This document shows positions 56,305 to 64,000 of a DNA stretch of 64,000 nt, one piece after another. A program made the translations under genes and the position numbers. Source of the stretch: Chryseobacterium sp. 3008163 (GTDB lineage Bacteria > Bacteroidota > Bacteroidia > Flavobacteriales > Weeksellaceae). A model generated the notes under the pieces. It saw only the letters and a program-made list of their open reading frames with translations. It made no database searches and had not been told where the DNA came from. The DNA is taken from assembly GCF_003669035.1 (NCBI RefSeq), contig NZ_CP033070.1, positions 2,728,001 through 2,792,000 of the forward strand, given 5' to 3'. Each line of letters opens with the position of its first letter. Positions within the stretch are counted from its first letter, which is position 1.

Positions 56305-57218
56305 TCAGTAAGTTTAGCCTTATTTCGCGGATGAAAGTTTAAGATAACATCACGAAGTTCTTCAGTTTTCAGATGCGTATAAACTGCAGTTGTTGTAATA
56401 CTCGAATGACCTAGCATTTCCTGTATGTAGCGCAAGTCTACGCCGTTTTGCAGTAAATGTGTAGCAAATGAATGTCTGAAAGTATGCGGTGATATTTTCT
56501 TGCTTATTCCAGCTTTGTCAGTAAGTTCTTTAATGATAATAAATACAATCACACGAGACATAGAAGTTCCTCTGCTATTTAAAAACAAAGTGTCTTCATG
56601 TTTCTTGTTAATCTTAATGGCAGAACGTACCTCACTAATATAGTTTTGTAGTAAGTCTGCGGTGTAACTTGCTAGAGGAACAAAACGCGTTTTGTTACCT
56701 TTACCTACAACTTTAATGTAATTTTCTTTAAAATTGATATTGGATATTTTAAGATCGATCAATTCAGAAACACGAATTCCGCAGCCGTACAAAACTTCGA
56801 TGATGCAATGATTTCTTTTTCCAAGATCAGTGTGAATTTCAATAGCATCAATAATTTTGTTGATATCTGAAAGACTCAATGTATCAGGTAAATATAAACC
56901 TAATTTTGGGCCTTCCAGCAATGCTGAAGGGTTGTCTTCACGAATTTCGTCTTCCAAAAGAAATCTGAAAAATGCTTTGATGGAAGAGATCCATCTTGCC
57001 TGTGATCTTTCACTGAATTTCTGTTTAGAAAGTGTGAAAATGTACTCCTGAAGATTTTCATACGCAATCACGTCAGGACCAACATTTTGAAGGTCTTCTT
57101 CTGCGTAATCTTTAAGTTTTTTGATGTCGCGAACGTAAGCGTCTAGTGTGTTTTCTGAAAAGTTTCTTTCAAATCTTAGAAAAATTTCGAAATCTTTAAT
57201 TTTTTCATCCCAAGTCAT
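56301..57218 (-). CDS. xerD: Site-specific tyrosine recombinase XerD
   Basis: A 305-residue recombinase. The N-terminal SAM-like domain (FLRFERNFSENTLDAYVRDIKKL) binds the site; the catalytic domain has all tyrosine-recombinase residues: Arg in YGCGIRVSELIDL, Lys in VGKGNKTRFVPL, His-x-x-Arg in HTFRHSFATHLL, His in MLGHSSITTTAVYTH and the nucleophile Tyr in that last block. With a Xer partner it resolves chromosome dimers at dif during division. It shows no sign of being part of a mobile element. Confidence 0.92.
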   Translation of the reverse strand: MTWDEKIKDFEIFLRFERNFSENTLDAYVRDIKKLKDYAEEDLQNVGPDVIAYENLQEYIFTLSKQKFSERSQARWISSIKAFFRFLLEDEIREDNPSALLEGPKLGLYLPDTLSLSDINKIIDAIEIHTDLGKRNHCIIEVLYGCGIRVSELIDLKISNINFKENYIKVVGKGNKTRFVPLASYTADLLQNYISEVRSAIKINKKHEDTLFLNSRGTSMSRVIVFIIIKELTDKAGISKKISPHTFRHSFATHLLQNGVDLRYIQEMLGHSSITTTAVYTHLKTEELRDVILNFHPRNKAKLTE

Positions 57219-57235
57219 TGTGTTGTGTTTTTTTT

Positions 57236-57667
57236 TTAAGTTTTTAATTCATTTTCGGAAACTTGTATTATTTCAATACCATGGCTTTGTAAAAATGATA
57301 TTCCTTCGTTATCTGAATACGCATTAATATATACGAGTTTTTCTATGCCAGCCTGTAGTATCAGTTTGCTGCAATCTTTGCATGGGGATAGCGTGAGGTA
57401 TAAAGTTGCTCCCTTGGCTGATTGGTTAGAACCGGCTAGTTTTAAAATCGCATTTGCTTCTGCGTGCAGCACGTACCAGTGTGTTTTACCGTTTTCGTCT
57501 TCACAGCAGTTCTCAGATCCAGAAGGGGTACCATTGTAACCATCTGAAATAATCATCCTATCTTTTACGATAAGAGCTCCTACTTGTTTCCTTTCACAGT
57601 AGGAAAGTTTTGCCCATTCAAGAGCCATTTTTAGATAAGCTTTGTCAAACTTATTATACATCTGCAT
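57236..57667 (-). CDS. Deoxycytidylate deaminase
   Basis: A 143-residue zinc enzyme converting dCMP to dUMP for thymidylate synthesis. Zinc ligands are in LHAEANAILKLA (His) and SPCKDCSKLI (two Cys), with the catalytic Glu in HAE. WAKLSYCERKQVGALIV at the start and GYNGTPSGSENC match the ComEB/dCMP deaminase family. It lies 17 bases from the xerD start on the same strand. Confidence 0.92.
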   Translation of the reverse strand: MQMYNKFDKAYLKMALEWAKLSYCERKQVGALIVKDRMIISDGYNGTPSGSENCCEDENGKTHWYVLHAEANAILKLAGSNQSAKGATLYLTLSPCKDCSKLILQAGIEKLVYINAYSDNEGISFLQSHGIEIIQVSENELKT

Positions 57668-57700
57668 CGGTTTTTTCGAAATAATTTGTGATAAAGTATA

Positions 57701-58468
57701 TTAGAAGTTTGGCTTTCTTTTTTCAAGGAAAGCAGAAACTCCTTCTTTTTTGTCTTCTAGTTCAAAAAGTTCTCCGAAATATTTAATTTCAGTTTCAAAA
57801 CCTTTATCCGTGTCAGACAGATTGGTGGCTTGTATTGCTCTAGAAATTGCCATTGGAGAATTATTCGCAATTGTTTTTGCTAATTCTTTTGTCTTGGTCA
57901 ACAATTCTTCGATAGGGAAGACTTCGTTTACAAGTCCAATTTCTTTTGCTTTTTGCGCAGGAATCATTTTAGCTGAGAAAATCATCTCGTTGGCTATCCC
58001 TTTTCCTACTAGTTTGGGAAGTCTCTGTGTACCTCCGTATCCAGGAATCAACCCTAAAGTTACTTCAGGAAGACCCAATTTTGCATTTTCAGATGCATAT
58101 CTAATGTGGCAAGACATCGCTAGTTCTAAACCTCCGCCCAAAGCGAATCCGTTTACAGCAGCAATTACTGGTTTTGATAAATTTTCAATTTTGTTGAAAA
58201 GAATATTTTGCCCATTTCTTGCCAGCTCTTCAGCTTTTTCTTGATTAAAATCACTGAATTCTTTAATATCTGCTCCTGCTACGAAAGATTTTTCTCCGCT
58301 TCCTGTCAATATAATAACCCTTACCTCATGGTCAGACGCTAACTCATCTAGCGCAGAACTGATTTCTTTTATTGTCTTTGCATTCAATGCATTTAGGCTT
58401 TCAGGTCTGTTGATTGTGATGATAGCAGTCTTGTCTTCTCTGCTCAAAATTATATTTTCGTAGCTCAT
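57701..58468 (-). CDS. Enoyl-CoA hydratase/isomerase (crotonase family)
   Basis: A 255-residue hydratase of 2-enoyl-CoA. Oxyanion-hole residues are in KSFVAGADIKEF and VNGFALGGGLELAMSC; catalytic glutamates are expected in LPEVTLGLIPGYGGTQRLP. The sequence fits crotonase of short-chain fatty-acid oxidation or 3-hydroxybutyryl-CoA dehydratase. It is 33 bases upstream of the dCMP deaminase gene on the same strand, so the four genes may form one transcript. Confidence 0.9.
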   Translation of the reverse strand: MSYENIILSREDKTAIITINRPESLNALNAKTIKEISSALDELASDHEVRVIILTGSGEKSFVAGADIKEFSDFNQEKAEELARNGQNILFNKIENLSKPVIAAVNGFALGGGLELAMSCHIRYASENAKLGLPEVTLGLIPGYGGTQRLPKLVGKGIANEMIFSAKMIPAQKAKEIGLVNEVFPIEELLTKTKELAKTIANNSPMAISRAIQATNLSDTDKGFETEIKYFGELFELEDKKEGVSAFLEKRKPNF

Positions 58469-58516
58469 TAGCGGTCTATATCTTTAATAACCTGCAAATT
58501 AAAAATTATTTTGCAG

Positions 58517-58550
58517 AAAAAAGGGAAAAAGTTTAATTTTTTCCCTTTTT
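58517..58550 (-). terminator. Terminator after katA
   Basis: AAAAAAGGGAAAAA pairs with TTTTTCCCTTTTT; on the minus strand a T tract follows. It lies 18 bases past the catalase stop. Confidence 0.78.
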
Positions 58551-58567
58551 CTTTTATTTATAATAGT

Positions 58568-60055
58568 TTATTTTAAATGATTCATCATGTTTGAATCAAT
58601 ATTGATGTGTAAACCGGAAGCCACTTTCATGCCAAGCTCAATGTTTGCACGGAAAAAATGACACAATTGGCGGTTGATAATTTCATCTCTTTTCGGTCCG
58701 TCGATACCGCTCATATTGTCAATAATATTATGAACCAAACGATCTCTGTCTTCCTGATTCATTGCTTTTGTATACAATAATCCGGGTTGAGTGTAGTGAT
58801 CATCATCATTTTCGTTACGGTTATAGTTTGCAACATGATTATTGTCTAACTCATATTCGAAATTCTTGTATGATGCATCGGGTTGAATATCGTCAAAGCT
58901 GTTAGGATGGTAATTGGGTTTATCCTGATATTCGCTGGAGTCTGCCATAAATCCGTCTCTTTGATAATTATTGACTGCGAAAGGGCATCTGTTTACTTCC
59001 AATTGATGTGCATTTACCCCCACTCTGTATCTGTGAGCATCGGGATATGAGAATAATCTTCCCTGAAGCATCTTGTCTGGTGAAAAACTAATTCCGTTTA
59101 TTAAGTTACTAGGAGAGAACGTAGATTGCTCTACATGTGCAAAATAATTGACAGGAACTTCGTTCAATTCCATTTCGCCCACTTCAATTAACGGGAAATC
59201 TGCCTGAGACCATACTTTTGTAACATCAAAAGGATTCCATCTGAATTCTTTTGCCTGCTCTTCAGTCATTACTTGGATGTACATCGTCCATTTTGGGAAA
59301 TCACCGTTATCGATTGCGTTGCAAAGGTCTTCCTGAGCAAAATCAGGATTTTCTCCTGCCATTTTTGTAGCTTCTTCGTTGGTGAAGTTTTTAATTCCTT
59401 GTTTTGTTTTAAAATGAAATTTCACCCAAGTTCTCTGATTGCTTTCATTAATCATTGAGAAAGTGTGAGATCCAAAACCATGCATGTGACGATAGCCATA
59501 AGGCGTACCTCTTTCAGACATTAAAATAAGAACCTGATGAAGCGATTCCGGATTTAAGCTCCAAAAATCCCACATCATTGTTGCACTTTTCAAGTTCGTT
59601 TTAGGAACTCTCTTTTGAGTGTGAATAAAATCGGGAAATTTTTTAGCGTCTTTAATAAAGAAAACCGGAGTGTTGTTTCCAACTAAATCCCAATTTCCGT
59701 CTTCTGTGTAGAATTTTAAAGCAAATCCACGAGGATCTCTTGCGGTGTCTGCGCTTCCTTTTTCACCACCAACGGTTGAAAAGCGGGCAAACATTTTACA
59801 AGAATTTCCTACTTTTGAGAAAAGTTTTGCTTTTGTGTATTGTGAAATGTCATGAGTAACGGTGAGTTTTCCATAAGCGCCGCTACCTTTCGCATGAACA
59901 ATCCTTTCAGGAATTCTTTCTCTTACAAAGTGAGCAAGATTTTCCTGTAAAATAAAGTCCTGTAACAAAACTGGGCCTCTTGAGCCTACAGTTTGAGAAT
60001 CCTGATGCTCAAAGTACGGAGCACCGCTGCTTGACGTTAATTTTTTCGAATCCAT
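58568..60055 (-). CDS. katA: Catalase, mono-functional haem type
   Basis: A 495-residue enzyme splitting hydrogen peroxide to water and oxygen. Visible: catalytic His in ERIVHAKGSGAYGKLTVTHD, Asn in WDLVGNNTPVFFIKDAKKF and the haem-ligand Tyr in GRLFSYPDAHRYRVG near residue 338. NADPH-binding-type residues (RHMHGFGSHTFSMIN) place it in clade 3. It is divergent from an OxyR-like gene with 130 bases between, which suggests peroxide-induced control. A terminator follows it. Confidence 0.95.
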   Translation of the reverse strand: MDSKKLTSSSGAPYFEHQDSQTVGSRGPVLLQDFILQENLAHFVRERIPERIVHAKGSGAYGKLTVTHDISQYTKAKLFSKVGNSCKMFARFSTVGGEKGSADTARDPRGFALKFYTEDGNWDLVGNNTPVFFIKDAKKFPDFIHTQKRVPKTNLKSATMMWDFWSLNPESLHQVLILMSERGTPYGYRHMHGFGSHTFSMINESNQRTWVKFHFKTKQGIKNFTNEEATKMAGENPDFAQEDLCNAIDNGDFPKWTMYIQVMTEEQAKEFRWNPFDVTKVWSQADFPLIEVGEMELNEVPVNYFAHVEQSTFSPSNLINGISFSPDKMLQGRLFSYPDAHRYRVGVNAHQLEVNRCPFAVNNYQRDGFMADSSEYQDKPNYHPNSFDDIQPDASYKNFEYELDNNHVANYNRNENDDDHYTQPGLLYTKAMNQEDRDRLVHNIIDNMSGIDGPKRDEIINRQLCHFFRANIELGMKVASGLHINIDSNMMNHLK

Positions 60056-60115
60056 AGAGTTATAATTTGATTGATTTTTTCATTTTTTAAGAGCTGTATT
60101 CAGCTTAATAATTAT

Positions 60116-60165
60116 CAAATTTAGTAGAAATTTTTATTGGTTATGCTAAAAACGTCATATCTTTG
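60116..60165. promoter_or_regulatory. Divergent promoters of katA and oxyR
   Basis: Plus strand: TTG at 60137-60139 and TATCTTTG at 60158-60165, 18 bases apart, lead to oxyR at 60186. Minus strand: TAAATTTG at 60123-60116 faces katA. The 34 bases between are where an OxyR site would be expected; no clear four-part OxyR motif was found. Confidence 0.6.
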
Positions 60166-60185
60166 TCATAGATAATATTAATCAA

Positions 60186-61136
60186 ATGAACATTCAGCAA
60201 TTGGAATATCTTATCGCTGTCGATAAGTATAAACATTTTGGTAAAGCTGCTCAGGCTTGTTTTATAACCCAACCGACTTTGAGTGCAATGATACAGAAGT
60301 TTGAAGATGAGCTGGATGTGAAGGTTTTTGACAGGACGACCCACCCGATCCGTACTACTGATGTGGGATTACAGATTATTGATCAGGCTAAAGTTATTAT
60401 TGAAGGGGTAAATGAACTTAGAAATAAAGCGAATTTATTAAACAATATTTTAGGAGGAACAATTAATTTGGGAATTATTCCAACGGTTTCATCATTTATC
60501 TTACCAACAGAAATTTTCCATTTTTTGGAAGAAAATCCTAAGATTCTGATGAATGTGAAAGAAATGACTACTGATAATATTATCAAAGCTTTAAAAGCTG
60601 GTGAATTAGATGCAGGAATTATTTCTACACCTTACGATAATGCCAACGAATTTTATCAGGATTTCTTATTTAATGAAGAACTGATGATTTACAGTTCGGA
60701 TACTGAGGTAAATAAGAAAAATACATTTATCGTTCCTGACGAATTGAATGTAGAAAAAGTTTGGCTCTTGGAAGAAGGAAACTGCTTGAGAAATCAATTT
60801 GAAAATATCTGCCATTTAAAGGAAAACAGATTAAAGCCTAAAAATCTTGAGTTTTTAGCTTCGAATATTCAGACTTTGGTTCACATGGTTGATAAAGTTG
60901 GCGGAATCAGTATTTTACCTGAATTGGCTCTTAATCAGTTATCTGAAGAACAAAAAAATAAAGTTTTCAGATTTAAAAAACCTTTTCCTTACAGAGAAAT
61001 CAGTATTATTTATTACAAGCCAACTTTCAAACAAAAAATCATCGATGAATTGAAAATTTTCATTAAAGATTCGTTGACTACAAAGCTGAATTTTAATGAA
61101 AATCCTAAAGATTACGTGAGCATCAAGCCTCAATAG
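60186..61136 (+). CDS. oxyR: OxyR-like peroxide-sensing LysR regulator
   Basis: A 316-residue LysR regulator. The N-terminal winged helix is MNIQQLEYLIAVDKYKHFGK onward, with FITQPTLSAMIQKFEDEL as recognition helix. In the sensor domain EEGNCLRNQFENICHLKEN places Cys at 200 and 209, the same nine-residue spacing as the redox pair Cys199/Cys208 of E. coli OxyR. Disulfide formation there would activate transcription. Divergent position next to katA strongly supports this role. Confidence 0.93.
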   Translation: MNIQQLEYLIAVDKYKHFGKAAQACFITQPTLSAMIQKFEDELDVKVFDRTTHPIRTTDVGLQIIDQAKVIIEGVNELRNKANLLNNILGGTINLGIIPTVSSFILPTEIFHFLEENPKILMNVKEMTTDNIIKALKAGELDAGIISTPYDNANEFYQDFLFNEELMIYSSDTEVNKKNTFIVPDELNVEKVWLLEEGNCLRNQFENICHLKENRLKPKNLEFLASNIQTLVHMVDKVGGISILPELALNQLSEEQKNKVFRFKKPFPYREISIIYYKPTFKQKIIDELKIFIKDSLTTKLNFNENPKDYVSIKPQ

Positions 61137-61196
61137 TCTTATTCAAGCTTACGTAACCTAGTAATTTCAAGAAAAGTATAAATACCACGCAAAAGT

Positions 61197-61228
61197 TTTG
61201 AGTATTAGGAAAATAGTACTTAAATTTG
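61197..61228 (+). promoter_or_regulatory. Promoter of metK
   Basis: TTTG at 61197-61200 and TAAATTTG at 61221-61228, 20 bases apart, match the Bacteroidota consensus. The predicted start near 61233 lies just before the riboswitch-like leader. Confidence 0.75.
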
Positions 61229-61240
61229 CTGACGTTTATA

Positions 61241-61293
61241 ACGAGGAAAAATTTGACCTGATTGCAACCTCTCTAAAAAAATGCTAAAACAGT
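61241..61293 (+). promoter_or_regulatory. SAM-II-like riboswitch in the metK leader
   Basis: The leader matches the SAM-II aptamer outline. GAGG (61243-61246) pairs with CCTC (61268-61271) as P1. Between them is ATTTGACCTGATTGCAA, like the SAM-II block UUUAACC-N-AUUGCAA. Then comes AAAAAAATGCTAAAACAG, like AUAAAUG-N-GCUAAAAAGG. A pseudoknot CTG (61258-61260) with CAG (61290-61292) is possible. It begins within ten bases of the predicted transcript start and precedes metK, whose product is SAM itself. No expression platform is clear; the ATG is 75 bases downstream. Confidence 0.75.
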
Positions 61294-61367
61294 ATATTCT
61301 TTTTAGCTTTTCTGGGCAATTATTCATTTTTTTCTTCTACATTTAATTTTAAAAATACAAGAATAAT

Positions 61368-62648
61368 ATGTCTTATTTATTTACGTCTGAATCAGTTTCA
61401 GAAGGGCATCCTGATAAAATTGCCGACCAGATTTCCGATGCGTTAATCGATAACTTTTTAGCATACGACAAAACTTCAAAGGTAGCTTGTGAAACTTTGG
61501 TTACTACGGGTCAGGTTGTTTTGGCTGGTGAGGTAAAATCTGATGCGTATCTTGACGTTCAGACGATCGCAAGAGAAGTTATCAACGGAATCGGTTATAC
61601 TAAAGGTGAGTATATGTTCAACGGTGATTCTTGCGGTGTAATCTCTGCAATTCACGAACAATCTCCGGATATCAATCAAGGGGTTGACAGAGCTGTAAAT
61701 GACGAATCTTTCGAAGCTAAAGCAAACGCTCAAGGTGCGGGTGATCAAGGGATGATGTTTGGGTATGCAACGAATGAAACGTCTAACTATATGCCTTTGG
61801 CTTTAGATCTTGCACATACGATTCTTAAAGAACTTTCTGCAATCAGAAGAGAAGATTCTGAAATCAAATATCTACGTCCGGATGCAAAGTCTCAGGTAAC
61901 TATTGAGTATTCTGATGATCACAAACCGGTAAGAATTGATTCTATCGTAGTTTCTACCCAGCACGACGATTTTGCTGCTGAAGAAGAAATGCTGAATAAA
62001 ATCAGAGAAGACATCAAAACTATTTTGATTCCTAGAGTTGTGGCTTTGCAGACTGAGGAAATCAAGGCTTTATTCAATGATCAAATCAAGTATCACATCA
62101 ACCCAACTGGGAAATTCGTAATCGGAGGTCCTCACGGAGATACAGGTCTTACAGGAAGAAAGATTATCGTTGATACGTACGGTGGGAAAGGTGCTCATGG
62201 TGGTGGCGCATTTTCAGGAAAAGACCCTTCAAAAGTAGACAGAAGTGCAGCGTACGCTACAAGACACATTGCGAAAAACTTGGTAGCTGCAGGTGTTGCA
62301 GACGAGGTTTTAGTACAAGTTTCTTATGCTATCGGTGTTGCTGAACCTTGTGGTTTATACATCAACACATACGGAACTTCTAAAACTGGTTTGAATGATG
62401 GAGAAATCGCTAAAAAAGTTTCTACAATTTTCGATCTTAGACCTTACGCAATTGAGCAAAATCTGAAGTTGAGAAATCCTATCTACCAAGAGACTGCTTC
62501 TTACGGTCACATGGGAAGAGAGCATTTCGTTGCAGATAAAACTTTCAACAAAGGTCATAAAAATGAATTGACTCTTACAGGTCTTGAATTTTTTACTTGG
62601 GAAAAATTAGACAAAGTAGAAGAAATTAAATCTGCTTTTGGAATTTAA
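61368..62648 (+). CDS. metK: S-adenosylmethionine synthetase
   Basis: Makes S-adenosylmethionine from methionine and ATP, with tripolyphosphate cleavage. At 426 residues it is typical. Conserved blocks: [20 protein letters not shown] (ATP and Mg site, His of GHPDK), [44 protein letters not shown] and [16 protein letters not shown]. It is monocistronic: strong promoter and SAM-II-like leader upstream, perfect hairpin terminator downstream. Confidence 0.98.
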   Translation: MSYLFTSESVSEGHPDKIADQISDALIDNFLAYDKTSKVACETLVTTGQVVLAGEVKSDAYLDVQTIAREVINGIGYTKGEYMFNGDSCGVISAIHEQSPDINQGVDRAVNDESFEAKANAQGAGDQGMMFGYATNETSNYMPLALDLAHTILKELSAIRREDSEIKYLRPDAKSQVTIEYSDDHKPVRIDSIVVSTQHDDFAAEEEMLNKIREDIKTILIPRVVALQTEEIKALFNDQIKYHINPTGKFVIGGPHGDTGLTGRKIIVDTYGGKGAHGGGAFSGKDPSKVDRSAAYATRHIAKNLVAAGVADEVLVQVSYAIGVAEPCGLYINTYGTSKTGLNDGEIAKKVSTIFDLRPYAIEQNLKLRNPIYQETASYGHMGREHFVADKTFNKGHKNELTLTGLEFFTWEKLDKVEEIKSAFGI

Positions 62649-62667
62649 TCTTTTCTTTTAGATATTT

Positions 62668-62700
62668 AAACTGCTTTATCTTCATGAGATAAAGCAGTTT
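62668..62700 (+). terminator. Terminator after metK
   Basis: AAACTGCTTTATCT, a five-base loop, the exact complement and a T run. It begins 20 bases past the metK stop. Confidence 0.9.
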
Positions 62701-62730
62701 TTTTTAATTTTACGTTTTAAATAAAATAAG

Positions 62731-63222
62731 ATGAAGAACTTTCGTTGGGTAGTGGCAATAATATTTATATGTTTTCTAAGCGCTTTTGCAAATGCTCAGG
62801 TTACAATACATAAAATGTTGAATGTAGGATATGTATATCAAAATCAAAGCTTTGGCGAAGTAGGAGGGAAATTGCTTTTCTTGAAAACTGATGATGTCAT
62901 CTACCGATTAGGTGCTTCTGCATTGATGGGCTCTGCCAATTCTGAATTTGCCATCATGCCAAAAGTGAATGCTGATATTTTATTGAATTTTGAAAAAAAT
63001 GTAGATTTCAAACATTCCTATTATTTTCTTGCCGGTATTGAAGGGACCAACAAATATGTAGCTCCAAAAATTGGTGTTTCATTATTTGGGCTTCTGGATT
63101 TAACCGGAGGATATGCCTTTTCTATAGCAGATTCAAGATTAAATGGAAAAGAATTGAAAGGTTTAAATATTAATTTCACACTAAATATTCCTACGACGTT
63201 CTTACATGACATGTTTAAGTAG
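62731..63222 (+). CDS. Small exported protein of unknown function
   Basis: A 163-residue protein with a signal peptide (MKNFRWVVAIIFICFLSAFA, cleavage after NAQ). The mature part is beta-rich with alternating hydrophobic residues (MLNVGYVYQNQSFGEVGGKL, APKIGVSLFGLLDLTGGYAF), which suggests a small outer-membrane barrel. No family recognised. It follows the metK terminator and so has its own transcript. Confidence 0.65.
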   Translation: MKNFRWVVAIIFICFLSAFANAQVTIHKMLNVGYVYQNQSFGEVGGKLLFLKTDDVIYRLGASALMGSANSEFAIMPKVNADILLNFEKNVDFKHSYYFLAGIEGTNKYVAPKIGVSLFGLLDLTGGYAFSIADSRLNGKELKGLNINFTLNIPTTFLHDMFK

Positions 63223-63408
63223 GTTTTATTAAATATTTATTCTAAATATTTAATAATTACTTAACAGTTATTAAAATTTTATTTATATTTACAGCATAAT
63301 TTAATGCTTATTGATAAGACTTTACTCTAACAAACTTTGTAGCGGAAAATAAACCAGTCAGAATGACGGGAGACAGTTTGGCTACGGGTATATACTGAGA
63401 ACAAAGTC

Positions 63409-63996
63409 ATGAAATCAACAGATAGCCTATTAATATCTCTTTACCAGAAAGGAGACGAAGAAGCATTGTCAACCCTTATACATCGTCATCAGAAAGACCT
63501 CTTTTCGTTTATTCTCTATAAGATAAACGATGAAGATTTGGCAAATGATGTTTTCCAAGATACTTTTATCAAAATCATTATTATGCTGAAAGAAGGGCGC
63601 TATAATGAGGAAGGAAAATTTATTCTTTGGGCAAAAAGAATTGCACAAAATTTAATTATCGATCATTTCAGAGCAAAATCCAAAAACGTAAAAGTTTCGG
63701 AGACCACTTTTGATAATGATGAGTTTTCTATTTTTGATTTAATCAGAGAGCCTTCAGAAAATATTGAAGATCAGTTGGTCAGTATGCAGATTCAGGAAGA
63801 TTTGCTGAAAATGCTGCAGTTTTTACCACAGAATCAACAAGAGGTGATAAAACTCAGGTTTTTTGACGGACTAAGTTTTAAAGAGATTGCAGATCATACA
63901 GATATGAGCATTAATACGACTTTGGGGCGTGTTCGCTATGCTTTGATTAACCTACGAAAAATCATGGAAGAAAATAATATTGTCTTAACGAGATAA
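63409..63996 (+). CDS. ECF-type RNA polymerase sigma factor
   Basis: A 195-residue sigma-70 family protein. Region 2: LISLYQKGDEEALSTLIHRH, NDVFQDTFIKIIIML with the core-binding helix and DLANDVFQDTF. Region 4: LPQNQQEVIKLRFFDGLSFKEIADHTDMSINTTLGRVRYAL, a helix-turn-helix for the -35. Regions 1 and 3 are missing, as is normal for ECF factors. An anti-sigma gene would be expected next but lies outside the window. Upstream is a 186-base AT-rich gap with no promoter I can name. Confidence 0.92.
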   Translation: MKSTDSLLISLYQKGDEEALSTLIHRHQKDLFSFILYKINDEDLANDVFQDTFIKIIIMLKEGRYNEEGKFILWAKRIAQNLIIDHFRAKSKNVKVSETTFDNDEFSIFDLIREPSENIEDQLVSMQIQEDLLKMLQFLPQNQQEVIKLRFFDGLSFKEIADHTDMSINTTLGRVRYALINLRKIMEENNIVLTR

Positions 63997-64000
63997 TAAT

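Noticed and set aside
57750..58244. 164-residue open frame antisense to the enoyl-CoA hydratase gene
   Set aside because: Codon-mirror of a well-supported gene; composition is Ser- and Phe-rich as expected for an antisense shadow.
1..64000. CRISPR array, tRNA, rRNA, insertion sequence or prophage
   Set aside because: No regularly spaced direct repeats, cloverleaf sequences, rRNA blocks or transposase/integrase genes were seen. XerD is the chromosomal recombinase type. A tRNA scan was not possible.

Overview
The window looks like chromosomal DNA of a flavobacterium close to Chryseobacterium (Bacteroidota, Weeksellaceae). The signs are low GC, almost no Shine-Dalgarno sequences, repeated Bacteroidota-type -7 boxes (TAnnTTTG) just upstream of starts, type IX secretion (T9SS) sorting domains, a fused CcoN-CcoO cbb3 oxidase subunit, a TPP-riboswitch-controlled TonB receptor and LytS/LytTR signalling. 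All product names rest on reading the translations and motifs; no database search was run.

Layout. 1-1558: two Fe-S electron-transfer proteins, the first cut by the window edge. 1577-8600: a surface-glycan cluster (GT-C-like membrane protein, methyltransferase, glycosyltransferase, asparagine-synthetase-like protein, flippase, lipoprotein). 8692-9960: serS. 10090-21570: an accessory island with a T9SS-sorted repeat protein, a two-gene Rhs/YD system resembling a TcB/TcC cocoon, a putative lipoprotein immunity gene, an orphan Rhs tip cassette and its putative membrane immunity gene. 21573-30787: a cbb3 oxidase structural and assembly operon on the minus strand, with a divergent Crp/Fnr regulator at 30871. 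31644-33471: panB, a small membrane protein and an RluA-type pseudouridine synthase. 33618-40633: a T9SS protein, a beta-barrel outer-membrane protein, a DUF5694 protein and a LytS/LytTR pair. 40683-46275: two unrelated-type aconitases in tandem, with a decayed third aconitase fragment beside them. 46438-55707: a WG-repeat protein, a TPP-riboswitch TonB receptor, an HU-CCDC81-like protein, an acyl-CoA thioesterase, a D-2-hydroxyacid dehydrogenase, a serine hydrolase, an Ig-like lipoprotein and a haem-binding protein. 55789-58468: Nudix hydrolase, xerD, dCMP deaminase and enoyl-CoA hydratase on the minus strand. 58568-63996: divergent catalase/oxyR, metK behind a SAM-II-like riboswitch, a small exported protein and an ECF sigma factor.

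Two observations stand out. First, nine genes are each broken by one missing base in an A or T run of 6-9, always in the same direction; all nine spans become exact multiples of three when one base is added. This is most likely sequence error, although real slippage is not excluded. Second, the Rhs island has a two-chain, Sec-exported arrangement with two different effector tips, each followed by a candidate immunity gene. It is the best candidate here for an under-described system.
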